NCBI RefSeq assembly: GCF_945605565.1
Contig: NZ_OX216966.1
Location: forward strand, 2,181,501 to 2,245,500
Direction of reading: 5' to 3'
From: Paenibacillus dendritiformis
GTDB lineage: Bacteria > Bacillota > Bacilli > Paenibacillales > Paenibacillaceae
Length of the DNA: 64,000 nucleotides
Made by a program: the position numbers and the translations under genes. A model generated the notes under the pieces. The model saw only the letters and a program-made list of their open reading frames with translations. It made no database searches and was not told the DNA's origin. Positions 1 to 9,600 of this stretch are shown piece after piece (the stretch's first letter is position 1; each line of letters opens with the position of its first letter).

Positions 1-1
1 C

Positions 2-202
2 CCCGAATTGGATCGCTACAACGCCTTGATGGAGGTCGGATCATATCTGGAGCAGCAGAACCGCCACGATCTGGCCTATACGGTTCAAAAAGAAGTCGAT
101 CTGCTCATTCAACCGGCGATCGAACGGCTGAAGGAAAAAGGCCGCATGCGGGATCGCATGACGGCGGAATATTTGGCTTCTTTGCAGGATGAAGAAGATT
201 GA
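2..202 (+). CDS. 3' end of a small unknown protein (5' truncated by window edge)
   Basis: The reading frame is open from the first bases of the window and ends with TGA at 200-202, leaving about 66 visible codons. A TTG at position 8 could be read as a start, but no ribosome binding site can be seen before it and the frame stays open upstream, so I treat this as the C-terminal part of a longer gene. The visible part is charged and helical, with many Glu, Arg and Lys and an acidic tail ending DEED; it has no membrane segment or recognised motif. A strong intrinsic terminator follows within 20 bp, so it is the last gene of its transcript. I do not recognise the family. Confidence 0.6.
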   Translation, partial: PELDRYNALMEVGSYLEQQNRHDLAYTVQKEVDLLIQPAIERLKEKGRMRDRMTAEYLASLQDEED

Positions 203-217
203 TTCAAGATGGGACAC

Positions 218-250
218 CGTCGCCGCAGTTCGATGCGGCGGCGTTTTTTT
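218..250 (+). terminator. Intrinsic terminator after the first gene
   Basis: A 10-bp stem (218-227 with 234-243, one G-T pair) with a 6-nt loop runs into a T-run at 243-250. It ends the transcript of the truncated upstream gene. Confidence 0.85.
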
Positions 251-414
251 TATCCAGACATAAATATTTTTGATTGATAATGATTTAAAACAACTATTTT
301 TTTTGATATCAATGGTCCGTGCTATAGTGTAACCAATCAGCTGATGCCTATGAGCTCATCCTTATCTGTTCGATTGCCCATGAGGCGGAAATCCTATTCG
401 GAGGTGGAAGCAGT

Positions 415-1833
415 TTGCGTATTACGCCAAATGAAAGCGGTGCCAACTTATCTGGACGCCTGGATCGGCTGCCTGTCAGTTCGATTCATCGCAAGACGTT
501 AGTGACGCTGGCCATCATTTATTTTTTTGAATATGCGGATTTGAATACGTTTTCTTTCGTTGCCCCGGTTTTGAAAAAGGAGTGGGGGATGTCCGTCACC
601 GAGATCGGCTGGATTACATCCAGCTCTTTTCTCGGGATGTTCATCGGTTCGGTATTTGGCGGATGGTTCGCGGACCGATACGGAAGAAAGCGGGCCATTA
701 TGATGATGACCTTATTTTTTTCCGTGTTCTCTATGCTTACGGCTGTGGCATGGAATCCGGTAATCCTCGGAATCTTCCGCTTCTTGACCGGCATGGGCGT
801 GTCGGCTGCCTTGATCAATTCGAGCACATATATCAGCGAGTTTTTCCCTTCCGCTTCCCGAGGCAAATATCAGGGCATCGCGCTCGTCGTCGGCTTGCTG
901 GGCATTCCGGTTACCGGCTGGGTGTCGACCTTGCTTATCGGGTTGGGCCCCTTCGGATGGAAATTCGTCTTCATCTGGGGCGGGATGGGTATCGTTGGCG
1001 TATGGTTTCTGCGCCAGCTACATGAAATTCCGCGCTGGCATGTCGCCCGGGGAGAAACGGCAAAAGCGGAGGCGATTGTCCGGCAGGTGGAAGAGCAGGT
1101 GCGGCGCGAGAAAGGGGAGCTTCCTCCCGTCCCGGAGCCTGCCTATCGGCCGCAAGCGCATAGGGAAGCCAAGGGCTACCGCGAATTGTTCAAGGGGAAA
1201 TACCGCAACCGGACGCTCATCCTCGCCATGGCCTGGATTTTCCAGACACTCGGCTTCTATGGCTTCGGATCCTGGGTTCCGACGCTGCTCGTTCAGAACG
1301 GGATTATGCTCGATAAATCGCTGTTGTACAGCACGTTGATTACGATCGGTGCCCCGCTTGGAGCTTTGCTGGGCGCGATGATCTCCGACCGCTATGAACG
1401 AAAGTGGAACTTGGTTGCCTCATCACTCTTTATCGCGATTTCCGTATTCTTGTACGGCATGACCGTCAATCCGCTGTTCCTGATCGCGTTCGGCTTCCTC
1501 GTGAACCTGATCGAGCGAACCTATTCCTCCAATTTATACACGTATACGTCTGAAATGTATCCGACATCGATTCGCGGGACGGGCTACGGGTTAACGTACG
1601 GGTTGGGGCGGTTCTCCAATGTGCTCGGGCCGATGCTGATCAGCTTGCTGCTGATTGAGTTCGGAAGCTTCAGCGTATTCGCCTTCATCTCGCTGTGCTG
1701 GATCGGTTCGGCGCTTGCCTTGAGCTTCGGTCCCGCCACCAACCGGCGCAGTCTGGATGAGTTAGAGAGCGGCGAAGAGTTCAGACCGTACGAGCGAACC
1801 CGGGCGGTAACGGCGATGGCCAAGAACGATTGA
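415..1833 (+). CDS. MFS metabolite transporter (sugar-porter/organic-acid type)
   Basis: A 472-aa polytopic protein with about 12 membrane segments. The signature loop after TM2 (GGWFADRYGRKRA) and its counterpart in the second half (SDRYERK) are those of the major facilitator superfamily, and the RGTGYGLTYGLGR stretch resembles metabolite:H+ symporters of the NiaP/BenK type. The start is TTG at 415, supported by GGAGGTGG at 400-407. The gene converges on a LysR regulator and lies near a PrpF-type isomerase, so import of a tricarboxylate or related unsaturated organic acid is a reasonable guess. The substrate cannot be read from the sequence. A terminator follows immediately. Confidence 0.85.
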   Translation: MRITPNESGANLSGRLDRLPVSSIHRKTLVTLAIIYFFEYADLNTFSFVAPVLKKEWGMSVTEIGWITSSSFLGMFIGSVFGGWFADRYGRKRAIMMMTLFFSVFSMLTAVAWNPVILGIFRFLTGMGVSAALINSSTYISEFFPSASRGKYQGIALVVGLLGIPVTGWVSTLLIGLGPFGWKFVFIWGGMGIVGVWFLRQLHEIPRWHVARGETAKAEAIVRQVEEQVRREKGELPPVPEPAYRPQAHREAKGYRELFKGKYRNRTLILAMAWIFQTLGFYGFGSWVPTLLVQNGIMLDKSLLYSTLITIGAPLGALLGAMISDRYERKWNLVASSLFIAISVFLYGMTVNPLFLIAFGFLVNLIERTYSSNLYTYTSEMYPTSIRGTGYGLTYGLGRFSNVLGPMLISLLLIEFGSFSVFAFISLCWIGSALALSFGPATNRRSLDELESGEEFRPYERTRAVTAMAKND

Positions 1834-1844
1834 GCAGGAAGCGA

Positions 1845-1889
1845 AGAAGATAGAGAGAGGCCGCGCAGGTTTCGCTCTATCTTCTTTTT
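1845..1889 (+). terminator. Terminator between convergent MFS and LysR genes
   Basis: A perfect 11-bp stem (1845-1855 with 1875-1885) followed by five T. It overlaps the last codons of the opposing LysR gene, so it stops transcription from the MFS gene just inside that gene. Confidence 0.8.
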
Positions 1890-2755
1890 GGCGTTTCCAA
1901 GTCTCTGCTTTTCATAAAATCCACGAATTCCTTAATGAGCGTCAAGTTAAGCGACTCTTTCCGGTAAATCATCCACGACTTCCGCTTCCATGGCTCGCCA
2001 TGCTTTGAGGTCAAATTAATTGTGTATAAATCCTCCTGACCGCCGAGCACGATAGTCGGCAATATGGCATATCCGAGCCCGTTCAACACCATTTCTTTGC
2101 CGGTCTCCATCTTGTCCACCTCCATCGCGATGTTCGGAGGCAGCGAATACCGCTCCTTCCACCACAGTTCGATCGTATTTTGCAGGGAAGGCTCTGTTTT
2201 ATAATTGATTCGCGGGAGGCTGGGCAGGTCCTGAAGATGAATTTCGTGCTTGGAGACGATGCAAATGTTCTCCTCCATCATTAAATGCTTCTCGTCCGGC
2301 CAATCATAATCGCCCCGAAGCATGCCGATATGGACATGCTGGCTGTAGACGGAATGAACGAGATTCGAGCTCCAGTCCGTCATGACCCTCACTTCCACGT
2401 CCGGGTACTGCTCCAGAAATTGCTTCAGAATGGAGGGGAGAATATAGGTCGCAATATTACTGGCTACACCCAAGCGAAGAATTCCCGTGACCTTATTATC
2501 CATATTGCGCAAAAATTCCTTCGTCTGACGAAGCTGCAGGCGCATATCTTTGGCGTATTTGACGAGATGCTCCCCCTGAGGCGTAAATTGAATGCCTCTT
2601 CTTCCCCGGTTGACGATTTTAACGCCGAATTCTTTTTCCAGCTGTTGTATCCGGTACGTTAGTGCCGGCTGAGAAATATAAAGCTTCTCCGCGGCCTTGG
2701 TAATGTTCTGCTCGTGGTGCAGCGTCTCCAAAATGATCCAATCTTTATCCTCCAT
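1877..2755 (-). CDS. LysR-family transcriptional regulator
   Basis: A 292-aa protein with the standard LysR layout: an N-terminal winged helix (about residues 1-60, with the helix containing ITKAAEKLYISQPALTYRIQQLE) and a C-terminal periplasmic-binding-like effector domain from about residue 90. The ATG at 2755-2753 is preceded by GAGGAGA on the minus strand. It is divergent from the PrpF gene across 142 bp that contain a perfect inverted repeat fitting a LysR operator. It probably controls the PrpF gene and perhaps the MFS gene, sensing the substrate or an intermediate of that pathway. The effector is unknown. Confidence 0.9.
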   Translation of the reverse strand: MEDKDWIILETLHHEQNITKAAEKLYISQPALTYRIQQLEKEFGVKIVNRGRRGIQFTPQGEHLVKYAKDMRLQLRQTKEFLRNMDNKVTGILRLGVASNIATYILPSILKQFLEQYPDVEVRVMTDWSSNLVHSVYSQHVHIGMLRGDYDWPDEKHLMMEENICIVSKHEIHLQDLPSLPRINYKTEPSLQNTIELWWKERYSLPPNIAMEVDKMETGKEMVLNGLGYAILPTIVLGGQEDLYTINLTSKHGEPWKRKSWMIYRKESLNLTLIKEFVDFMKSRDLETPKRR

Positions 2756-2788
2756 TATATTCTCCTCGCTTCAGACATCGAAAAAACT

Positions 2789-2813
2789 TATCGAAAATAA
2801 TAAAAGTTCGATA
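2789..2813. promoter_or_regulatory. Likely LysR operator (TATCGAA-N11-TTCGATA)
   Basis: A perfect 7-bp inverted repeat, TATCGAA at 2789-2795 and TTCGATA at 2807-2813, is separated by 11 nt, which also satisfies the T-N11-A rule for LysR regulators. A further ATCGAA copy lies at 2777-2782. Its place between the divergent lysR and prpF starts is where autoregulatory LysR sites normally lie. Confidence 0.65.
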
Positions 2814-2897
2814 TTTCATTTATTGCAAATACAGTAATACACTGAAATTAAAAAGTCAATTGAATCGACTGCAGCGACAGACAAGGAGTGAGGGGCA

Positions 2898-4064
2898 ATG
2901 TATGGCTTTGGACAAGTGGTCGGCATACCGGCGGTGATGATGCGGGGAGGAACAAGCAAAGGGCTTATATTGCGGACATGCGATCTTCCGTCCGATCGCG
3001 CGCTGCGGGATCAGGTCATTTTGCGCATGTTCGGCAGTCCGGACAGCAATCAGATCGACGGGCTCGGAGGAGGCAGCAGCCTGACCAGCAAGCTGGCCTT
3101 GGTCGGCCCGCCTTCCATTCCAGAGGCGCATATCGATTATACCTTCGGCCAAGTCAGCCTCGACAAGAACGTCATCGATTATAAAGTCACGTGCGGCAAT
3201 CTGACGGCGGCGGTCGGGCTGTATGCCGCGGAAGAAGGTTACGTCGCCTTGACCGAACCGATCACGGAAGTGAGGATATACAATACCAACATCGATAAAC
3301 TAATTATTGCCGAGATTCCGGTGGAGAACGGGGCCATCCAATATGAAGGCCGGTTCTCGATCGCCGGCGTTCCGGGCGAATCGTCCAAGATTATGCTGAA
3401 TTTCCCCGATGCGGGCGGCACGTTTACGGGCAAAACGCTGCCGACCGGGAATGCTGTCGACGCGGTGCAGGTGAGCGGCGGGCGGCGGATCGAGATCAGT
3501 ATCGTGGACTGCGTCAACACGATTGTCTTTGTCCACGCGCGGGATGTCGGGCTTGCGGGCACGGAGCTTCGGGAGGGCATCAACGGCAATGCGGCGCTGC
3601 TGGACACGCTGGAGCAGGTTCGCGTCGGGGGCGGCATTCTCGCCGGTCTGATCCGGCCGGACGAACCGGTCGGCCCGGGAACCCATTCGCTCCCCAAGCT
3701 CGTCCTCGTCGCGGAGCCGGCCGATTATGTCACGTCGGCTCATGAGATGATCCGGGCGGCGGACATCGATATTTTATCGCGCTATATTTCGATGGGAGGC
3801 CTTCATAAGGCGCATGCCGTCGGCGGGGCGTTGGCGCTTGCGGCCGCCTGCCAAATACCGGGGACGATCCCCAACCGGTTGGCTGCCTCCTCCGGTTCGG
3901 CCGTGCGCATCGGCCATCCGTCAGGCACGATGTATGCGGAAGCCGCCGTCGCCCGGACCGCTTCGGATTGGCTTGTCACGCGGGCGGCTTGCGGCCGAAC
4001 CGCCCGCAGATTAATGGCCGGCGACGCCTATATTCCGGCAGCCGTGCTGGCCTCCGCTACCTGA
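2898..4064 (+). CDS. PrpF-family isomerase (aconitate / oxalomesaconate tautomerase type)
   Basis: A 388-aa soluble protein starting IPAVMMRGGTSKG, the hallmark of the PrpF family, with DGLGGGSSLTSK further on and a double diaminopimelate-epimerase-like fold expected. Known members isomerise trans-aconitate or 2-methyl-cis-aconitate (PrpF) or tautomerise 4-oxalomesaconate (GalD). The length is normal. The ATG at 2898 follows AAGGAG at 2883-2888. No prpC/prpD or gallate-pathway gene lies nearby, so the true substrate is open. The adjoining LysR and MFS genes suggest a small uptake-and-isomerisation unit for an unsaturated tricarboxylic acid, which is inference. Confidence 0.85.
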   Translation: MYGFGQVVGIPAVMMRGGTSKGLILRTCDLPSDRALRDQVILRMFGSPDSNQIDGLGGGSSLTSKLALVGPPSIPEAHIDYTFGQVSLDKNVIDYKVTCGNLTAAVGLYAAEEGYVALTEPITEVRIYNTNIDKLIIAEIPVENGAIQYEGRFSIAGVPGESSKIMLNFPDAGGTFTGKTLPTGNAVDAVQVSGGRRIEISIVDCVNTIVFVHARDVGLAGTELREGINGNAALLDTLEQVRVGGGILAGLIRPDEPVGPGTHSLPKLVLVAEPADYVTSAHEMIRAADIDILSRYISMGGLHKAHAVGGALALAAACQIPGTIPNRLAASSGSAVRIGHPSGTMYAEAAVARTASDWLVTRAACGRTARRLMAGDAYIPAAVLASAT

Positions 4065-4078
4065 GCGGCTCATGGAAT

Positions 4079-4109
4079 AAAAAAACGGGAAGCCCCTGCG
4101 GGCTTCCCG
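4079..4109 (-). terminator. Terminator for hemQ (possibly also for prpF)
   Basis: A perfect 10-bp stem (4086-4095 with 4100-4109) and 4-nt loop. On the minus strand it is followed by seven U (A-run at 4079-4085), so it terminates hemQ. The plus-strand side lacks a clear U-run, but it may slow transcription from prpF. Confidence 0.8.
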
Positions 4110-4140
4110 GTCTGCGTTTATACGGCTAGCGCAGGCAACG

Positions 4141-4893
4141 TTATACCTTCATGATGTCGTTCAGCTTCTCCGGCGTGAGCAGGTTCCCGACGTAGAAGGA
4201 GCCGAATTCGCCGAAGCGGGCGCTCACTTCATCGAAGCGCATCTCGTAGACCAGCTTTTTGAATTGCAGCGCGTCGTCGCTGAACAGCGTGACGCCCCAT
4301 TCCCAATCGTCCAGGCCGACGGATCCGGTAATGATCTGCTTCACCTTGCCGGCATAGCTGCGGCCGATCATGCCGTGGCTTCGCATCATGGCGCGGCGAT
4401 CGTCCATCGACAGCATATACCAGTTGTCGGCGAGATCGCGCTTCTTGTTCATCGGATAGAAGCAGATATGCTTGCTCTTCGGCAGCGTCGGCTTCAGGCG
4501 GGCCGCCACTTCCGGATTATCCATCGGATCGCCGGTCGCCCCCGGCTTCGCCATATAATTGCTGAGCTCGACAATGCTCACGTACGAATAAGTCGGAATC
4601 GTATATTGTGCGAAGGAGGTTTTATTGAAGGCATGCTCCATCGCGTTCAATTCTTCCAAGGTCTCGCGCAGATGGAATTGAACGAGATCGGCCTTCTGCC
4701 CGACGATGCTGTATACAGCGGTGCTTCCCCGCTTCTCTTCCTCAGCCTTAGTCCAATCGGACCAGAGCGATTGCAGTTCGTCCAGCGCATGTGCCCGCTC
4801 CTCGTCATCCGCCTTGTTCCACTTCGTCCAGTCGATTAAGCGAAAATCATGGAGCGCATACCAGCCTTCCAATGTTAATGCGGCTTCATTCAT
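4141..4893 (-). CDS. hemQ: Coproheme decarboxylase HemQ (chlorite dismutase family)
   Basis: A 250-aa protein of the chlorite-dismutase-like family that in Firmicutes converts coproheme III to haem b with hydrogen peroxide, the last step of the coproporphyrin-dependent pathway. It begins [18 protein letters not shown], like Bacillus YwfI, and has the conserved MRSHG segment carrying the proximal haem histidine, the [12 protein letters not shown] strand with the reactive-tyrosine region, and the [14 protein letters not shown] strand. An in-frame ATG lies 45 bp upstream, but the one at 4893 has GGAGGT seven bases before it and gives the usual family length (about 250-254 aa), so I chose it. Confidence in the identity is high. 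Confidence 0.93.
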   Translation of the reverse strand: MNEAALTLEGWYALHDFRLIDWTKWNKADDEERAHALDELQSLWSDWTKAEEEKRGSTAVYSIVGQKADLVQFHLRETLEELNAMEHAFNKTSFAQYTIPTYSYVSIVELSNYMAKPGATGDPMDNPEVAARLKPTLPKSKHICFYPMNKKRDLADNWYMLSMDDRRAMMRSHGMIGRSYAGKVKQIITGSVGLDDWEWGVTLFSDDALQFKKLVYEMRFDEVSARFGEFGSFYVGNLLTPEKLNDIMKV

Positions 4894-4955
4894 GTCGTGA
4901 ACCTCCAATGCTTTATTATATGAAAATGTCTTCATCATCGAACATGCACAAGGCC

Positions 4956-4985
4956 ATTGTAGCTTATCTGTCGGCCCAGGAGCAA
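4956..4985 (-). promoter_or_regulatory. SigA-type promoter for hemQ
   Basis: On the minus strand TTGCTC (4985-4980), an 18-bp spacer and TACAAT (4961-4956) lie about 60 bp before the hemQ start. Confidence 0.55.
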
Positions 4986-5016
4986 CTTGAAGGTGATAAA
5001 TGTCACTGAATGTTCG

Positions 5017-5045
5017 TTGATTTTTGGCTTCTGTGCCAGTACACT
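5017..5045 (+). promoter_or_regulatory. SigA-type promoter for the YuiB-like gene
   Basis: TTGATT (5017-5022), a 17-bp spacer and TACACT (5040-5045). It points into the YuiB-like gene and lies back to back with the hemQ promoter. Confidence 0.6.
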
Positions 5046-5126
5046 AATACTAATCAAGGCAAATTAGTGAATTTTGGATATGCGGCAGGCCGTCGGAGTA
5101 TCCATGTGGAGATAGGTTACAGGGGG

Positions 5127-5435
5127 ATGATGATAGACATGATGGGATGGATTATGGTCATCATTTTGATGATGCTGTTCTTCGTCATGATGTTCGGGAT
5201 CGGGTTTATTTTGAACATGCTGATGAAGACGACCTGGTTCCCAATCGGATTTTATATCGTTATTGTGCTGCCGGCGACCATTTGGATGCTGTGGAAGAGC
5301 GATCTGACCTTTATCGGCAATATCGGAAGCTATGGTCTTGTCGATTATTTGACGGCATTGGCGGGACTGGCAGGAGCCTTCGTCAGCGGCAAGACGATAG
5401 ACTTGCTTCGCAAGAGCGGCTACAAAATGTTTTGA
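5127..5435 (+). CDS. yuiB: YuiB-like small membrane protein
   Basis: A 102-aa hydrophobic protein with an N-terminal membrane helix rich in Met, the segment GIGFILNMLMK, a second hydrophobic stretch and a basic C-terminus ending LLRKSGYKMF. Length and these segments match my memory of Bacillus YuiB, a conserved membrane protein of unknown function. The frame opens further upstream (5010), but the part before 5127 is not membrane-like. Two close ATGs (5127, 5130) and a third at 5139 compete; AGGGGG at 5121-5126 best fits the third, so the exact start is uncertain by four codons. It has its own promoter and a terminator right after its stop. Confidence 0.6.
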   Translation: MMIDMMGWIMVIILMMLFFVMMFGIGFILNMLMKTTWFPIGFYIVIVLPATIWMLWKSDLTFIGNIGSYGLVDYLTALAGLAGAFVSGKTIDLLRKSGYKMF

Positions 5436-5447
5436 CTTGGTTTACTG

Positions 5448-5475
5448 GGCGTGGAACGGGGTTCCGCGCCTTTTT
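5448..5475 (+). terminator. Terminator after the YuiB-like gene
   Basis: A 10-bp stem (5448-5457 with 5461-5470, one G-T pair), a 3-nt loop and five T. Confidence 0.8.
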
Positions 5476-5524
5476 GGATCGGAGTGGAGCCGCGAGGGTG
5501 CGAAGCGCTGAAGCCCGAGGGTTC

Positions 5525-5556
5525 AACCGCTGAAGGGGAGGCTACAGCGGTTTTTT
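5525..5556 (+). terminator. Second intrinsic terminator, no gene directly upstream
   Basis: An 8-bp stem (5525-5532 with 5545-5552) and six T. It lies only 50 bp after the previous terminator and may be a backup. Confidence 0.6.
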
Positions 5557-5740
5557 GCGGCATCATGATGGCGCTTATGGGGCGCGCTCTCGCGCATCCG
5601 GATGCAGTTCGGCGGCGGTAGATGCCCGCCAGCATCATCATATCCGCCTGTGCGCAGAGCTCGCCTGTACCCTTGTCCACCTGCACACCCTCATGCCTTT
5701 ATGAAGCACGGACAGCGCCGGATGAGGCACAAATGGAAAA

Positions 5741-5927
5741 AATCCTGCGAAAGCGCAGTAATTTTGGTGTTTAAAGGGGGAAATTACAGAAATTCCTGCA
5801 AAAGTGCAGGAATCCGCCCCTCTCACTCCATTTGAGCCCGTTATCAGCCGAAATTGATGTATATTTGCAGGATCTTCTATTTCGAATAAGCGCCTCGGTA
5901 AGAATACTGCATTGTTGCAGTATTTCC
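5741..5927. repeat. Dispersed CTGCA/TGCAG hairpin repeat, copy A
   Basis: Three short hairpins occur in a row: CTGCG-AAAG-CGCAG (5744-5757), a perfect 9-bp stem ATTCCTGCA/TGCAGGAAT around 5792-5813, and a perfect 9-bp stem AATACTGCA/TGCAGTATT around 5903-5924. The last third (about 5851-5927) aligns with 34552-34627: both contain AATTGATG, TTTGCAGGA and a closing CTG...CAGTATT hairpin at similar spacing. It belongs to a family with further members at 58.9 and 60.4 kb. Confidence 0.65.
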
Positions 5928-6039
5928 ATAGAACCGCAATGACAGAAAGCACGACCTTACAGTGCCGGGGTCAGCAAAACAACAAGCACAATCCGTTGAA
6001 GGAAGCAAGAACGTATATTTCTCCGGACGCATTCTCTCT

Positions 6040-6330
6040 CAAAGCAGTTTTCCGAACTAGCTATCTCGATAGCTGCAATTTTCAAAGCAGTTCTCCGAAC
6101 TAGCTATCTCGATAGCTGGAATTTTCAAAGCAGTTATCTCCGAACTAGCTATCTCCAAAGCTGCAATCTCAGAACAGTTATCTCCAAAAGCATCCATTAC
6201 AAATGGAGCAAACTCCAAAGAACCTATCTCGAATGCATTAATCTCCAATGCAGTTATCTCTAGAGCGGCAATCTTTCAAGTAGTTATCTCTAACTGCAGC
6301 AATCTATAAAGCAGAAATTTTTAAAGTGAT
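6040..6330. repeat. Degenerate tandem array, 43-bp period
   Basis: Three units begin at 6040, 6083 and 6126, each with CAAAGCAGTT, CCGAACTAGCTATCTC and an AGCTG element. Downstream, shorter decayed pieces of the same motif (AGCAGTTATCTC) continue to about 6330. The minus strand is open for 63 codons here, but the translation is repetitive and has no ribosome binding site, so I take it as non-coding. Confidence 0.7.
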
Positions 6331-6647
6331 GATCTTTTTGAATTGATCTCTTCTAAGTTGTTCTCATCAAAGTCTTTCCCCCGCAGGGTAGAGTTCCTCT
6401 CCAGCGCCGTTATCCCGAATATAGAATAGTATCCCTGTGTGTAGATATTTATCCTTGTAGCCGGCCCGCATAGGGTGTTTTATTGGAATTATAGAGCTCC
6501 TGGGAATATTTTGCTCGGTATTGCTCGGTGGTAACAGAGACTGCAGCGGCCAGGAGGGGACGAAGTTGGAGGTGATGCAGCGAAGACGGAGACGTTGGCC
6601 TTCCCGAAGGCTTGATTCATGTTGATAAAAAGGAGGAATGTAATGAA

Positions 6648-9600
6648 ATGAGGGCAGCGAACCGCAAAGCTCTGGTTTTTCTATTCGTGCTCGCCTTGCT
6701 CTGTTCCGTATTCCCCGCAAGCGTATTTGCGGCGCCGTCATGGGCGCCGAATACCGATTATCGGGCTGGCGATGTCGTCACCTACGGCGGCGCCGACTAC
6801 AAGTGCATCCAGCCGCACACCTCGCTAAGCGGATGGGAGCCGCCGAATGCGCCGGCGCTTTGGACTCCTCATGCAGGCCCCGGACCGGACCCAGATCCGG
6901 ATCCGGATACCGAGCCGCCGACGGCTCCAGCGAATCTGGCCGTGACTGGCTTCACGTCCACGGCCGTGTCGTTAAGCTGGGACGCAGCGAGCGATAATGT
7001 CGGCGTCACCGGCTATGAGGTGTACCGGAACGGAACGCTCGCGGGAACGACCGCGATCACGTCGTATACCGTGACGGGACTGACGCCGGACACGTCGTAT
7101 TCGTTCACCGTGAAGGCGAAGGATGCGGCTGGCAATGCTTCTGCTCCGAGCGCGGCCGTGACCGCCACGACCGCGCCGGGAGGGCCTGGCCCGAACCCGG
7201 CTCCCGGCAAGCTGCTGATTGGCTACTGGCATAACTTCGACAACGGCTCGACCGCCCTGAAGCTGCGCGACGTATCGCCGCAGTATGACGTCATTCATGT
7301 CGCCTTCGCCGAGACGGTAGGGGGAGACCGCTCGACCTTGAGCTTCACGCCATACAACGCCACGGTCGAGGAATTCCGTTCGGATGTCGCCTATTTGCAC
7401 AGCCAGGGGAAGAAGGTGCTGATCTCCATCGGCGGGCAGAACGGCTCGGTTGAGCTTCACAGCAATCAGGACGTCCAAAATTTCGTCAATTCATTGGCAA
7501 GCATCATCCAGACCTATGGCTTTGACGGACTGGATATCGATTTGGAGGGCGGCTCCGTCTCGCTGGGCGCCGGGGATACGGATTACCGCCATCCGACGAC
7601 GCCGAAAATCGTGAATCTCATCGCCGCCGTCCGGCAGCTCAGCGATCGCGTCGGCCCGGGCTTCATGCTGACGATGGCGCCGGAGATCGCCTACGTCCAG
7701 GGCGGCATCGTCGCCTACGCCGGTCCATGGGGCGCTTACCTGCCTGTCATTCACGGGCTGCGCGACAAGCTGGATTTCATTCATGTCCAGCATTATAACG
7801 CCGGCGGCAACGAGGCGCTGGACGGCCGCGTCTACACGCAGGGGACGGCCGATTTCCAGGTGGCCATGGCGGAAATGCTGCTGCGGGGCTTCCCGATCGG
7901 ACGCAACCCGAACAATCTGTTCCAGCCGCTGCGGGAAGATCAGGTCGCAATCGGCCTCCCGGCCGTGCCTAGCGCCGCTCCTTCGGGCGGCTACACCTCG
8001 GGGGCGGATATCGCGAAGGCACTCCGCTATATAGTGAAGGGCACATCCTACGGCGGTGCGTATACGCTGCAGCAAGCCGGGGGCTATCCGAACTTCCGCG
8101 GCGTGATGACATGGTCGGTCAATTGGGACGCTACGAGCGGCTATGCCTTTGCCAATCAGGTCCGATCGGCCTTCAACGGATTAAGCAGCGCCTCCGGTCT
8201 TGCCGCTGGCCCGGAGCAGGCGGTCCGCATTCTGTCGTCGCCGTCAGCAATCGCCGAAGCGTCGCTATCAGCAGTCGTAAAAGCGCCGCCGGCTGCTGAC
8301 GGTGCTCTCGCCGCTGCCGCCTGGGCTCCGGGGGTGAGCTACGCCGCCGACGATCTCGTCTCGTATCAAGGGAAGATATACCGCTGCCGGCAGCCGCATA
8401 CGTCCCTGGCGGGCTGGGAGCCGCCCAACGTGCCGGCGCTCTGGAGCTACGTCAGCGAGGGGGAAGAGCCGGAGGATAACGAACCACCCAGCGCTCCGGC
8501 CGATCTGAGGCTGATCGGCAAGACGGCGACCAGCGTGTCGCTCGCCTGGAGCCCGGCGACAGACAATATCGGAGTAACGGGATATGAGGTGTACCGGGAT
8601 CAGACGTTGGCCACCACGACGAGCGGCACTACCGCGAATGTCACCGGATTGGCGCCGGAGACGGCGTATTCCTTTGCGGTGAAGGCGAAGGATGCGGCGG
8701 GCAATGTGTCACCGCCCAGCGCCGCCTTGAGCGTGACGACCTCCGCTGCCGGCGGGCCGGGTCCGCTGCCCGGCAAAGTATTGGTCGGCTACTGGCATAA
8801 CTTCGTGAACGGTGCGGGCTTCCTTTCGCTGCGGGAGGTCTCCGCCAATTTCGATGTTATCCATGTCGCATTTGCCGAGCCGGCGGACAACAGCGGGAAC
8901 ATTGAATTCACGCCTTACCAATATACCGATGCCGCCTTCAAGGAAGATGTCGCTTACTTGCAGAGTCTAGGCAAAAAAGTGACCATCTCGATCGGCGGCC
9001 AGAACGGCCACGTCGAATTGACGACTCCCGCCGCTCGCGACCGGTTCGTCCAATCGATGATCGCGATTATCGAGAAGTACGGCTTCGACGGATTGGACAT
9101 TGATTTCGAAGGGCAATCGCTTTATTTGAACCAGGGGGACACCGACCTCGAGCGCCCGACGACACCGGCTGTTATCCATCTGATTGAGGCGCTGCGCGCC
9201 ATTCATGATCATTTCGGATCGGATTTCCTGCTGACGATGGCGCCGGAGACGTTTTTCGTCCAGGTCGGGTATACGAATTATGGCGCCGGCCAATGGGGCG
9301 GCGATCGGCGCGCCGGGGCATACTTGCCCGTCATCCATGCCTTGCGCGACATCATCGCTTGGGTGCAGGTGCAGCATTACAATTCCGGACCGGTGACCGG
9401 CCTGGACAATCGGTATTATACGATGGGCAGTGCCGACTTCCATGTGGCGATGGCCGACATGCTGGTGACGGGCTTCCCGCTCGCCAAAGATCCGAACCGG
9501 GTCTTCCCGGGGCTGCGCCCGGATCAGGTCGTCATCGGCCTGCCTGCTGACAGCCAGGCGGGCAACGGCTATACGGGCGTCGCAGAAGTGCATAAGGCGC

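Larger units (their letters stand above)
5557..6647. other. Gene-free stretch with two repeat types
   Basis: No reading frame here has a convincing ribosome binding site or protein-like composition. It holds a dispersed hairpin repeat (5741-5927) and a degenerate tandem array (6040-6330). The last 300 bp before the chitinase gene contain several short inverted repeats, but I could match no known riboswitch class. Confidence 0.6.

Noticed and set aside
303..328. Promoter TTGATA/TATAGT before the first MFS gene
   Set aside because: The spacer is only 14 bp. TTGATATCAA (303-312) is palindromic and might be an operator, but a single 10-bp palindrome is weak evidence.
6057..6248. Repetitive 63-codon frame on the minus strand
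   Set aside because: It is a by-product of the degenerate 43-bp array, with no ribosome binding site and random-looking termini.
6360..6640. A riboswitch (for example c-di-GMP) before the chitinase gene
   Set aside because: Chitinase genes in Bacilli can carry c-di-GMP riboswitches, but none of the conserved elements of class I or II could be found here.
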